Origin: an uncultured Phascolarctobacterium sp.
Lineage (GTDB): Bacteria; Bacillota; Negativicutes; Acidaminococcales; Acidaminococcaceae
DNA: 5,388 bases
NCBI GenBank assembly: GCA_945949475.1
Contig: CAMFET010000073.1
Location: 1-5,388, forward strand
Direction: 5' to 3'
Notes under the pieces: model-generated
The model's database searches: none
Told to the model about the DNA's origin: nothing
What the model saw: the letters and a program-made list of their open reading frames with translations, nothing else
Shown: piece after piece, positions 1 through 5,388 of the stretch
How positions within the stretch are numbered: the stretch's first letter is position 1
How the letters are laid out: each line of letters begins with the position of its first letter
Translations under genes and position numbers: made by a program

Positions 1-1553
1 GGCTCCTGTACGGCCATGGCCTTGTCCAAAGCAGCGGAAAGCTCCTCGGGAGTGGCAACATGCTCGCCCTTAATGCCAAAGGCTTCAGCATATTTGACAA
101 AATCCACATAGCCCGGCATCTCGCAAGCAGTAAAGCGTTTGTTGAACTGTACTGTTTGCAGCTGGCGAATCATGCCCAGACCACTATTGTTGAAGACGAT
201 GGCGATGACGGGAATATTATTGCTGGCAATGGTAAAGAGCTCGGAGCCGGTCATCTTAAAGCCGCCATCACCGCTCAGGCTAATGGCACGGCTTTCGGGT
301 CTAGCCAGCTGTGCACCCATGGCTGCCGGCAGGCCAAAGCCCATGGTGCCCAAGCCACCGCTAGTGATGAGCTGGCGCGCAAATTCAATCTTCAAATGCT
401 GTGCTGCCCACATCTGGTGCTGGCCTACATCCGTAGTAATGATGTAATCCTTACCCTTAATAACGGGGTTCAGCGCTTTAAAGAAGCGCGGTGCCTCTTC
501 ATCACCGAAATCATCATCCATGCTGGGCCAGGTAGCGATTTTATCCCACCAAGCGGATAAATCGTGGGGCACGCTGCCCTTTTCTAACAGGTTCAGCGTC
601 ATATTCATATTGCCCGTAATACCGATGCTGGAGTCAATATTTTTATCCAGCTCCGCCGGGTCGATATCAAGATGAATAATAGTTTTGTTGGCGCTATAGC
701 GAGAGCGTTCACCCGTCACGCGGTCGTTAAAGCGGCTGCCCACAGCCAGGATTAAATCTGCTTCCTTAACCGCATTATTGGCGCGCTCGTGACCATGCAG
801 GCCCGTCATGCCCAAAAATAGGCTACGATAAGCACTAATAGCACCCAAGCCCATCAAAGTGCTGACTACCGGAATATGCAGCTTTTCGCACAAATGCATA
901 GCATCGTATTCGGCATCAGCGTTAATGACACCGCCGCCTACCAGCATTACCGGACGCTGCGCCTTATTAATTGCAGCCACTGCCGCAGCCACTCTATCCT
1001 TATCGGGCAGCACCGGCGGCAAATCGCGCAGTCTATCAGGAGTGTATTCCAACACTGCCGTTTGTACATCCCTAGGTACGTCTACTAAAACAGGTCCCGG
1101 ACGTCCCTCCTTAGCTAATTGGAAGGCTAGGCGCAATGTTTGCGCCAAATTCTCCGGTTTTTTCACCAAAAAATTATGCTTAGTGATAGGCATGGTAATA
1201 CCCGTAATATCCACCTCTTGGAAGGCATCGTGGCCAATCAAAGCGCGCTGCACCTGACCTGTGATAGCCACCACCGGAGTGGAATCTAAAAAGGCAGTAG
1301 CCAAGCCTGTAACTAAATTGGTAGCACCAGGGCCGGAGGTGGCGATACACACACCCACCTTGCCACTTGCACGAGCAAAGCCATCCGCCGCATGGGCTGC
1401 ACCCTGCTCGTGAGCTGTTAAAATATGTTCAATTTTGCTATCGCGCAATGCATCGTAAAAGGGAAGAATTGCGCCCCCCGGATAGCCAAAAACTGTTGTT
1501 ACTCCTTCTTCGGCCAAAACCTTGACCATAATCTCTGCACCGGTCATCTGCAT
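1..1553 (-). CDS. ilvB: Acetohydroxyacid (acetolactate) synthase, large catalytic subunit; C-terminus cut by window edge
   Basis: This ThDP- and FAD-dependent cytosolic enzyme condenses two pyruvates to 2-acetolactate (valine/leucine route), or pyruvate with 2-ketobutyrate (isoleucine route). I translated 517 uninterrupted residues; the family usually has 550-570, so about 35-50 are missing past base 1. Visible are the N-terminal FGYPGGA motif (22-28), catalytic Glu49 in HEQGA, the segment TGQVQRALIGHDAFQE (98-113), PITKHNF (122-128), the FAD-domain motif RFNDRVTG (274-281) and the ThDP/metal motif from GDGG (428-431) to NN (455-456). The FAD motif and the adjacent ilvN argue for the anabolic enzyme, not catabolic AlsS. 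The start is ATG at 1553, 9 bases after AAAGGA; ATG at 1547 (residue 3) is possible but further from that site. It follows ilvN by 27 bases, so they are probably co-transcribed and translated together. Oddities: Trp to Leu465, Met to Leu252 and Pro to Gln102 in the substrate/herbicide pocket (see findings). Family assignment is very secure; substrate preference is not. Confidence 0.97.
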   Translation of the reverse strand, partial: MQMTGAEIMVKVLAEEGVTTVFGYPGGAILPFYDALRDSKIEHILTAHEQGAAHAADGFARASGKVGVCIATSGPGATNLVTGLATAFLDSTPVVAITGQVQRALIGHDAFQEVDITGITMPITKHNFLVKKPENLAQTLRLAFQLAKEGRPGPVLVDVPRDVQTAVLEYTPDRLRDLPPVLPDKDRVAAAVAAINKAQRPVMLVGGGVINADAEYDAMHLCEKLHIPVVSTLMGLGAISAYRSLFLGMTGLHGHERANNAVKEADLILAVGSRFNDRVTGERSRYSANKTIIHLDIDPAELDKNIDSSIGITGNMNMTLNLLEKGSVPHDLSAWWDKIATWPSMDDDFGDEEAPRFFKALNPVIKGKDYIITTDVGQHQMWAAQHLKIEFARQLITSGGLGTMGFGLPAAMGAQLARPESRAISLSGDGGFKMTGSELFTIASNNIPVIAIVFNNSGLGMIRQLQTVQFNKRFTACEMPGYVDFVKYAEAFGIKGEHVATPEELSAALDKAMAVQE

Positions 1554-1562
1554 AGGCTCACA

Positions 1563-1568
1563 TCCTTT
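1563..1568 (-). promoter_or_regulatory. Ribosome-binding site of ilvB
   Basis: AAAGGA on the minus strand lies 9 bases before the ATG at 1553, inside the 27-base gap between ilvN and ilvB. It favours the 1553 start over the in-frame ATG at 1547. Confidence 0.7.
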
Positions 1569-1580
1569 TCTCATCCAGCA

Positions 1581-2117
1581 TTAAATCGTTCTTGCATTAT
1601 CTGTATTGGGCCATTGGAAACGTGATTCCTCCACTGCTAGGGCAGCGTCACCACGCTCCAAGGCTACTAGACCGGTCTGCACCATCTCGGTTACACCATA
1701 GGGCCGCATCACATCCACAAAGGCCTTCAGCTTGCCCTCGTCGCCTGTAGCTACAAAAATCAAGGATTCGCCAGTTACATCCACCGCATGCGCGCGGAAG
1801 ACCTCGGCCAGCTGCAAAAGCTCCATGCGCTTAGCACCGGCACGCACCTTTACCAAAACCATGCTACGAGTAGCGCTAGAGCGCGGCGGCAGCACCTTTA
1901 CCTTTTCTACCTCTACCAATTTGGCCAATTGCTTACACACCTGCACCACGGTCGGCTCATCGGCCTCCATGGTTACGGTCATACGGGAAAACTCGGGGTT
2001 TTGGGTAGTACCCACGGCCAAGCTATCAATATTATATCCCCTGCGGGAAAACATTCCGGCAACACGCATCAAAACGCCGGGCTGGTTACGTACAACAATG
2101 GATAAAATTTGCTCCAT
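1581..2117 (-). CDS. ilvN: Acetohydroxyacid synthase, small regulatory subunit
   Basis: This regulatory subunit binds the catalytic subunit IlvB, raises its activity and normally confers feedback inhibition by valine. The 178-residue protein has an N-terminal ACT domain (about 3-77) beginning with MEQILSIVVRNQPGVLMRVA and continuing through RRGYNIDSLAVG. Its C-terminal small-subunit domain (about 84-158) contains VDVTGES and ends near LVALERGD. Asn11, Gly14 and Asn29 match positions of the valine-binding site in E. coli IlvH, so valine feedback is predicted. A tail of about 20 residues runs past the usual LxRGD end and shows no motif I recognise. The start is well supported: AGGAGG lies 7 bases upstream of the ATG. 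It is the first gene of a likely ilvN-ilvB unit driven by the promoter at 2184-2212. Its position ahead of ilvB is the reverse of the E. coli and Bacillus order. Confidence 0.97.
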   Translation of the reverse strand: MEQILSIVVRNQPGVLMRVAGMFSRRGYNIDSLAVGTTQNPEFSRMTVTMEADEPTVVQVCKQLAKLVEVEKVKVLPPRSSATRSMVLVKVRAGAKRMELLQLAEVFRAHAVDVTGESLIFVATGDEGKLKAFVDVMRPYGVTEMVQTGLVALERGDAALAVEESRFQWPNTDNARTI

Positions 2118-2124
2118 ACCTGCT

Positions 2125-2130
2125 CCTCCT
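2125..2130 (-). promoter_or_regulatory. Ribosome-binding site of ilvN
   Basis: A perfect AGGAGG lies 7 bases before the ilvN ATG and only a few bases after the U-run of the leader hairpin. Pausing or termination at that hairpin would therefore act just before the ribosome-binding site. Confidence 0.85.
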
Positions 2131-2132
2131 CT

Positions 2133-2167
2133 ATAAAAATGCCCCCATCCGCGCTGCGGAAAGGGGC
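2133..2167 (-). terminator. GC-rich leader hairpin with U-run before ilvN (possible attenuator)
   Basis: In the transcript, GCCCC (2167-2163) can pair with GGGGC (2145-2141). Inside that, CCGC (2159-2156) pairs with GCGG (2152-2149), extended by one A-U pair, around a 3-base loop; a small internal loop separates the two stem parts. AUUUUUAU follows directly. This has the form of an intrinsic terminator, yet it lies between the predicted promoter and the ilvN ribosome-binding site. Only about 10 transcribed bases precede it if the promoter call is right, so I see no room for an antiterminator, a T-box or a leader peptide. It could cause partial termination or protect the 5' end of the mRNA. 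The structure is seen directly; the function is inferred. Confidence 0.55.
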
Positions 2168-2183
2168 GAACTCGTTGCCATAA

Positions 2184-2212
2184 ATTATGTCAAGTTGTGC
2201 TTTTTTTGTCAA
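2184..2212 (-). promoter_or_regulatory. Predicted sigma-A-type promoter of ilvN-ilvB
   Basis: On the minus strand a consensus -35 TTGACA (2212-2207) is separated by exactly 17 bases from a -10 CATAAT (2189-2184), a five-of-six match. Transcription would start near 2176-2178, giving a leader of about 60 bases. The terminator of the preceding gene lies upstream, so this should be the main promoter for the ilv genes. An imperfect dyad (AAGAA...TTCTT, 2211-2231) touches the -35 and could be an operator, but it is weak. Confidence 0.8.
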
Positions 2213-2253
2213 GAATTTTGTAACATTTCTTAATAATATCACTTACGGTACAC

Positions 2254-2279
2254 CTTTTTGTTAACAATATAACAAAAAG
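2254..2279. repeat. Perfect 10-bp inverted repeat with 6-base spacer
   Basis: CTTTTTGTTA (2254-2263) is followed after 6 bases by its exact reverse complement (2270-2279). The repeat overlaps the U-run of the terminator at 2272-2318 and lies about 40 bases upstream of the ilvN -35. It could be an operator for a dimeric regulator, or an RNA element able to sequester the terminator U-run. It is AT-rich, so chance is not excluded. Confidence 0.5.
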
Positions 2280-2318
2280 TGCTATTTCAACCTAGCCAAA
2301 AACTGGTTAAAATAGCAC
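2272..2318 (-). terminator. Strong intrinsic terminator downstream of the XRE-family gene
   Basis: Read on the minus strand, GTGCTATTT (2318-2310) pairs with AAATAGCAC (2287-2279). The stem continues through one G-U pair and AACC/GGTT, giving about 14 pairs around a 12-base loop, and is followed by UUUUUGUU. It lies about 60 bases past the stop codon of the XRE-family gene. It should end transcripts from that gene and from any upstream readthrough, separating them from ilvN-ilvB. The plus strand has no U-run after the stem, so it is directional. Confidence 0.88.
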
Positions 2319-2342
2319 CATCATAACATACCTTTACTTAAT

Positions 2343-2367
2343 TTTGCTAGCAGCCACAGCCAGCAAA
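2343..2367. repeat. Short hairpin just after the XRE-family stop codon
   Basis: TTTGCTAGC (2343-2351) and GCCAGCAAA (2359-2367) form a 9-base inverted repeat with one mismatch on the plus strand (a G-U pair in minus-strand RNA) and a 7-base loop. There is no U-run after it on the minus strand. On the plus strand a T-run begins a few bases later, but no plus-strand gene exists to terminate. It may stabilise the mRNA 3' end ahead of the true terminator. Confidence 0.35.
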
Positions 2368-2377
2368 TACGTATTTT

Positions 2378-2674
2378 TTATTGCTTCTTCAACAAAATCA
2401 AGGCCTGCGTCAATTCCTCCAAGGAGAACACATTATTGTTTTCCTTAGGCTCTTCCTTGCCATCGATATCTACAAAGAAGCTGCTCATAGAGCATTCCAA
2501 AATCTCATGCAGCTTATAAAGATTTTCCACGGTAACATTATTACGACCACTTTCAATATTGCTCATGTGGGTTTGACTGATTCCCATACGCTTAGCCAAT
2601 TCTGTTTGTTGCATATGCTTAGCAAATCTGAGCATTTTAATTCTTGTTCCGATAACCTTGGCAATATCTTTCAT
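2378..2674 (-). CDS. XRE-family helix-turn-helix transcriptional regulator
   Basis: This is a small cytosolic DNA-binding protein of the Cro/CI (XRE) type; its target genes are unknown. With the chosen start it has 98 residues. The helix-turn-helix domain covers about 9-65: the first recognition element is QTELAKRMG (23-31), the turn follows, and the DNA-reading helix is SQTHMSNIESG (33-43). A charged linker (about 70-82) leads to a C-terminal helix (83-98, rich in Leu) that could support dimerisation. The open frame continues upstream to an ATG at 2767, but I prefer 2674: the family normally begins close to the HTH, a GGAAAGG ribosome-binding-like site lies 11 bases upstream, and the extra 31 residues match nothing expected. 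It follows the HD-GYP gene by about 150 bases with promoters of its own. It might regulate itself, the phosphorelay or ilvN-ilvB, but nothing in the sequence decides this. Confidence 0.88.
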   Translation of the reverse strand: MKDIAKVIGTRIKMLRFAKHMQQTELAKRMGISQTHMSNIESGRNNVTVENLYKLHEILECSMSSFFVDIDGKEEPKENNNVFSLEELTQALILLKKQ

Positions 2675-2702
2675 AATATAGCACACCTTTCCCGAGGGTA
2701 AG

Positions 2703-2731
2703 ATTATCTTTACTTTAGCAAGTAATACCAA
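2703..2731 (-). promoter_or_regulatory. Second candidate promoter of the XRE-family gene
   Basis: TTGGTA (2731-2726), a 17-base spacer and GATAAT (2708-2703) would give a leader of about 22 bases before the ATG at 2674. It is weaker than the upstream candidate. If used, the long upstream reading of the XRE gene could not be translated from this transcript. Confidence 0.4.
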
Positions 2732-2784
2732 GTTAAAGCTCGTTAAAAGCGCAAGTATTAGTTGCAAACGTAAAGTTTTCTTTA

Positions 2785-2813
2785 ATTATATCACCTTTTA
2801 GAAATTTGTACAA
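2785..2813 (-). promoter_or_regulatory. Predicted sigma-A-type promoter upstream of the XRE-family gene
   Basis: TTGTAC (2813-2808), a 17-base spacer and a perfect TATAAT (2790-2785) lie just past the stop codon of the HD-GYP gene. Transcription from here would start near 2778 and leave an AT-rich leader of about 100 bases before the ATG at 2674. I see no clear terminator between the HD-GYP stop and this promoter, so readthrough from the phosphorelay genes may also reach the regulator. Confidence 0.65.
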
Positions 2814-2822
2814 TGTTTTTCT

Positions 2823-3914
2823 TTATTCTGCGTATGCATCTGCCAAGGCTTCAAAATTCTCCTTAGCCTTAGCCAAGCAAGTCAAAATTTTTTCAGAAAA
2901 GACGCCGCATTCGCCAGCCATAATCATTCTAAAGGCTTCACTCTTGCCATAGGCATCCTTATAGCAGCGCTTGCTCACCAAGGCATCGTATACATCCGCA
3001 ATCGCCACAATTTGTGCAGCAATGGGAATCTCATCGCCCCTCAAGCCATCCGGATAGCCCCCACCGTCATAGCGCTCATGGTGGTGACGAGCAATCTCAT
3101 AGCTCACCTTTTCGTACTCGCTAGCGCCAATACCCTTCATATGCTCGATAATGGCACAGCCCTCCGTGGTGTGAGTCTTCATAATTTCAAACTCTTCTTT
3201 AGTCAAGCGACCGGGCTTAAGCAAAATGCTGTCACTAATAGCGATTTTACCCACATCGTGCAAAGCGCTAGCAGCCACAATCACATTAATTCTTTTCTCC
3301 GTGAGGCCGTACTCTGGATAGCGCTCGGCCAGCTGCTCTGCTAATAGCTTGGTAAAGCCCTTAACTCTTTGAATATGCTGTCCACTTTCTAAATTGCGAT
3401 ATTCAACCACGGTACCCAAAAGCTCGATGATGCGCTCATTGGTGCGCTTGAGGCAGGAAGCCTGCTGAGCCAGCTTTTCGTTCTGCTTTTGAATTTCTTC
3501 GGTTTTAGCATCCACCAGCTTTTCCAAATTATGCTGAATCGTAAACAGCTTAATCACATTTTCCACGCGGCGCAAAACGGCTAATTTATCAAAGGGCTTA
3601 CGAATAAAATCAATTACCTTCAGATCCAAGCATTTACGCTCTGTTTTGGCATCGGCCTCAGAGCTGATTACAATCACCGGCACCTTTTCAATAAAGCCCT
3701 TAGCATTGGCGTATTCCAAAACCTCATAGCCATTGAGCTCGGGCATCACTAAATCCAGCAGCACCAGCGCAATGCCATTACCATCCTCGCCCAGCGCCTC
3801 CACAGCTTCAACCCCATTAGTCGCCAAAACAAGCTCATAGTCCTCGTGCAAAATTCCCGCCAGAATATCCCTATTAATCTCCTGGTCATCCACAATCAAA
3901 ATCTTATTTTTCAT
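2823..3914 (-). CDS. Response regulator with receiver and HD-GYP cyclic-di-GMP phosphodiesterase domains
   Basis: This is a predicted output protein of the phosphorelay, a cytosolic RpfG-like phosphodiesterase that would degrade cyclic-di-GMP when its receiver is phosphorylated. The 363 residues hold a receiver domain (about 3-122) with acidic pair Asp9-Asp10, phospho-acceptor Asp54 in LLDLVMPELNG, Ser84/Ser85 and Lys106 in RKPFD. A charged coiled-coil linker (about 126-165) leads to an HD-GYP domain (about 165-350). Its metal-site residues all appear present: Glu176 and His180 in an E-x3-H, His219-Asp220 with Lys223, His248, His278-His279, and Asp307. The signature GYP is at 286-288 in HHERYDGGGYPDG. 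It is therefore predicted to be active, although some HD-GYP proteins prefer other cyclic dinucleotides. The ATG overlaps the end of the Hpt gene by 11 bases and has only a weak ribosome-binding site, pointing to translational coupling. Confidence 0.95.
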   Translation of the reverse strand: MKNKILIVDDQEINRDILAGILHEDYELVLATNGVEAVEALGEDGNGIALVLLDLVMPELNGYEVLEYANAKGFIEKVPVIVISSEADAKTERKCLDLKVIDFIRKPFDKLAVLRRVENVIKLFTIQHNLEKLVDAKTEEIQKQNEKLAQQASCLKRTNERIIELLGTVVEYRNLESGQHIQRVKGFTKLLAEQLAERYPEYGLTEKRINVIVAASALHDVGKIAISDSILLKPGRLTKEEFEIMKTHTTEGCAIIEHMKGIGASEYEKVSYEIARHHHERYDGGGYPDGLRGDEIPIAAQIVAIADVYDALVSKRCYKDAYGKSEAFRMIMAGECGVFSEKILTCLAKAKENFEALADAYAE

Positions 3915-4266
3915 TTTCCGCTCTGTAGTCCTCCAAAATCAGCAGAGTGCGAGCATAAATATCCTTGAGCGCTTCTAAAAGCTCCAAGCTCTTAGGTGCC
4001 TTCCCCCCGCGCATTTCTTCGGTAAGCACAACCACTGCTGGCTCCAGCTGCGTCAAGCCCAAATTGAGCACCACACCCTTTAAGGTGTGTATAGCCATAA
4101 AGCCCTCCTCGTAGTCCTGACGTGCCAAAGCATCAATCAGCTTTTGCATATTGGTATCCTTAGTAAATTTCAATACCAAGTATTCAATCATATCGGCATC
4201 GCCCAAACGGCTGAAAATATTTTCGTAATCAGCACCCATTTTCTGATAGCATTCTTTAATATTCAT
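3904..4266 (-). CDS. Histidine phosphotransfer (Hpt) domain protein
   Basis: This is a single-domain phosphorelay carrier that shuttles a phosphoryl group between receiver aspartates. The 120-residue protein is predicted to be a helical bundle. The phospho-acceptor is His60 in AIHTLKGVVLNLGL, which fits the family pattern HxLKG followed by N-(L/I)-G. It has no kinase or DNA-binding part. The start at 4266 is preferred because AAGGAG lies 8 bases upstream; an in-frame ATG at 4311 would add 15 Cys-containing residues and would place this ribosome-binding site inside the gene. It lies between a hybrid kinase with two receivers and a receiver-output protein, exactly where an intermediate carrier is needed, and its last codons overlap the next gene by 11 bases. 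The gap to the upstream kinase is 114 bases, which leaves room for a promoter. Confidence 0.92.
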   Translation of the reverse strand: MNIKECYQKMGADYENIFSRLGDADMIEYLVLKFTKDTNMQKLIDALARQDYEEGFMAIHTLKGVVLNLGLTQLEPAVVVLTEEMRGGKAPKSLELLEALKDIYARTLLILEDYRAENEK

Positions 4267-4274
4267 TACGCACT

Positions 4275-4280
4275 CTCCTT
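4275..4280 (-). promoter_or_regulatory. Ribosome-binding site of the Hpt gene
   Basis: AAGGAG lies 8 bases before the ATG at 4266. It decides the start: the longer open frame from 4311 would translate through this site. Confidence 0.8.
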
Positions 4281-4368
4281 TGCAGCAAAGCATATCTAAT
4301 CTCATCGTCATCTAGTTACGCAACCATTTATCTTCTACAAGCCAAGCTCATTCTTAGCCCTACTGTAT

Positions 4369-4396
4369 TTTATAAAAGCTTTAGGCTTTTTGCCAA
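4369..4396 (-). promoter_or_regulatory. Weak candidate promoter for the Hpt/HD-GYP pair
   Basis: TTGGCA (4396-4391) and TATAAA (4374-4369) are separated by 16 bases and overlap the last codons of the hybrid kinase gene. The rest of the 114-base gap to the Hpt gene shows no intrinsic terminator, so co-transcription with the kinase is at least as likely. Confidence 0.3.
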
Positions 4397-5388
4397 ATCC
4401 TTTGCAAAGTCTTATACAGGATATCAATATAAATCGGCTTAGCGATATGCCCATTCATGCCATTTTGCAAGGCTCTTTCCTTATCCTCTTCAAAGGCATT
4501 AGCCGTCATAGCCAAAATAGGCAAATCCAGCACATCCTGCCTGGGCAGGCTGCGAATAGCCTTGGTAGCCTCGTAGCCATCCATAATGGGCATTTGAATA
4601 TCCATCAGCACTAAATCATAATAGTTCTCGCATCGCTGCTTCACCATGCCCACTGCCTCGGAGCCATCAGCTGCTACCTCTACAACAAAGCCTGCGCGGG
4701 TCAAAATCTCGCAAGCGATTTCGCGATTCAAATCGTTGTCCTCTACCACCAGCACCCGCTTACCATCAAAGCTCACCTTGGGCTCCTCCACCTTAGGAGA
4801 CACATGCCCTTTGGCGATTCTTGAAGCCTCAATAAGCACATTACGCAGGTCCGACATAAAGAGAGGCTTATTGCAAAAGGCCGTTACCCCTGCCTCGCGG
4901 GCCTCCTGCTCTATATCCGTCCAATCGTAGGCCGTAAGAATAATGATAGGTGCCTCATTGCCAATCACCCGGCGGATGCGGCGCACTGTCTCAATGCCAT
5001 CCATTTGAGGCATCAGCCAATCGATAATATAACTATAGAAGGGATCACCATCATTGTGTGCCTTTTGCGCCCGGAAAACGGCCTCCCTGCCGGAGGTAGT
5101 CCACTCGGAGCGCATGCCTATTTGGCTAAGCATCTTCGTCACGCTATCGCAGGTTTGAAAATCGTCATCCACAACCAGCGCCCGCAGGCCCTCGAGCTCC
5201 ACAGTGGATTCTTTTTTATGCACTACACTTGAAAGCGCAAAATCAAAGCCCACAGTAAAGGTAGTGCCCTTGCGCAGCTCACTTTGCACTTCAATAGTAC
5301 CACCCATCATATCCACAGTGTGCTTGGTAATGGTCATCCCCAGGCCTGTGCCCTCGATGCCGCTAACAGTAGCACTCTTTTCGCGCTC
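4381..5388 (-). CDS. Hybrid histidine kinase, C-terminal part (ATPase tail plus two receiver domains); cut by window edge
   Basis: This is the C-terminal part of a sensor kinase that autophosphorylates and passes phosphate to its own receivers. It runs off the right edge, so sensor, dimerisation/His and most ATPase segments are missing. The visible 336 codons give 335 residues, numbered here from the edge. The ATPase tail (1-50) carries the G2-type GTGLGM box (13-18), MGG (28-30) and the closing GTTFTV. Receiver 1 (about 67-187) has VVDDD, phospho-acceptor Asp123 in IIDWLMPQMDG, Thr152 and Lys174. A short linker rich in Lys/Glu/Pro follows. Receiver 2 (about 210-332) has VVEDND, Asp263 in LMDIQMPIMDGYEA, Thr295 and Lys317. 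Both receivers look competent. The reading frame is open before the ATG at 5337, and the kinase motif spans that codon, so it is an internal Met. Next downstream is a separate Hpt gene, which suggests the kinase lacks its own C-terminal Hpt domain. Confidence 0.95.
   Translation of the reverse strand, partial: EREKSATVSGIEGTGLGMTITKHTVDMMGGTIEVQSELRKGTTFTVGFDFALSSVVHKKESTVELEGLRALVVDDDFQTCDSVTKMLSQIGMRSEWTTSGREAVFRAQKAHNDGDPFYSYIIDWLMPQMDGIETVRRIRRVIGNEAPIIILTAYDWTDIEQEAREAGVTAFCNKPLFMSDLRNVLIEASRIAKGHVSPKVEEPKVSFDGKRVLVVEDNDLNREIACEILTRAGFVVEVAADGSEAVGMVKQRCENYYDLVLMDIQMPIMDGYEATKAIRSLPRQDVLDLPILAMTANAFEEDKERALQNGMNGHIAKPIYIDILYKTLQRIWQKA

Noticed and set aside
60..560. Open frames of up to 166 residues on the plus strand opposite ilvB, and similar ones opposite the other genes
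   Set aside because: They lie antisense to well-recognised genes, match no family I know, and have the composition of shadow frames.
2131..2148. Five-codon leader peptide (ATG at 2148, TAG at 2131) before ilvN
   Set aside because: It has no ribosome-binding site, lies within the hairpin and U-run, and has no run of Ile, Val or Leu codons as expected of an attenuator peptide. It is probably coincidence.
2118..2377. T-box riboswitch or CodY box controlling ilvN
   Set aside because: I looked for T-box features and an AATTTTCWGAAAATT-like site. Neither is convincing, and the predicted leader is only about 60 bases.
2675..2767. Longer XRE-family protein starting at ATG 2767
   Set aside because: The extra 31 residues precede the normal N-terminus of the domain, no ribosome-binding site was seen near that ATG, and the internal ATG at 2674 has one and fits the family.
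4267..4311. Longer Hpt protein starting at ATG 4311
   Set aside because: The added residues are encoded by the strong ribosome-binding site region of the 4266 start and do not look like an Hpt N-terminus.
4363..4391. AT-rich stem (AAAAGC...GCTTTT) at the end of the hybrid kinase gene as a terminator
   Set aside because: The stem is only about 6-7 mostly A-T pairs and no proper U-run follows, so it is unlikely to terminate transcription.

Overview
The window reads as a chromosomal fragment of a Bacillota (Firmicutes)-type bacterium. The evidence is near-consensus sigma-A-type promoters, strong AGGAGG-type ribosome-binding sites, an intrinsic terminator with a U-run, and protein sequences that resemble clostridial or Negativicutes homologues. 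A gut anaerobe close to Negativicutes is possible, but that is a guess from sequence style and not proven. Every supported gene lies on the minus strand, so transcription runs from right to left. No plus-strand gene, RNA gene, mobile element or CRISPR array was seen.

Right part (about 2823-5388): a multistep phosphorelay in transcription order. First comes the C-terminal part of a hybrid histidine kinase (ATPase tail plus two receiver domains, cut by the right edge). Next is a small free-standing histidine phosphotransfer (Hpt) protein. Last is a response regulator with a receiver fused to an HD-GYP cyclic-di-GMP phosphodiesterase; its start overlaps the Hpt stop by 11 bases. The simplest reading is: sensor kinase, then its receivers, then Hpt His60, then receiver Asp54 of the HD-GYP protein, so that the input signal controls cyclic-di-GMP breakdown. 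The sensor input domains lie outside the window.

Middle (about 2119-2822): a 98-residue XRE-family DNA-binding protein with one or two promoters of its own, followed by a strong intrinsic terminator. After it comes a regulatory intergenic region holding an inverted repeat, a near-perfect promoter and a GC-rich hairpin with a U-run just upstream of the ilvN ribosome-binding site.

Left part (1-2117): ilvN followed by ilvB, the regulatory and catalytic subunits of acetohydroxyacid synthase, the first common enzyme of branched-chain amino acid synthesis. The small-subunit gene comes first, the reverse of the textbook order. IlvB is cut at its C-terminus by the left edge. Its cofactor motifs are intact, but several nearly invariant residues around the second-substrate and herbicide pocket are replaced (Trp to Leu, Met to Leu, Pro to Gln). 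This is the most notable protein-level signal in the window. I found no evidence for a wholly new system.
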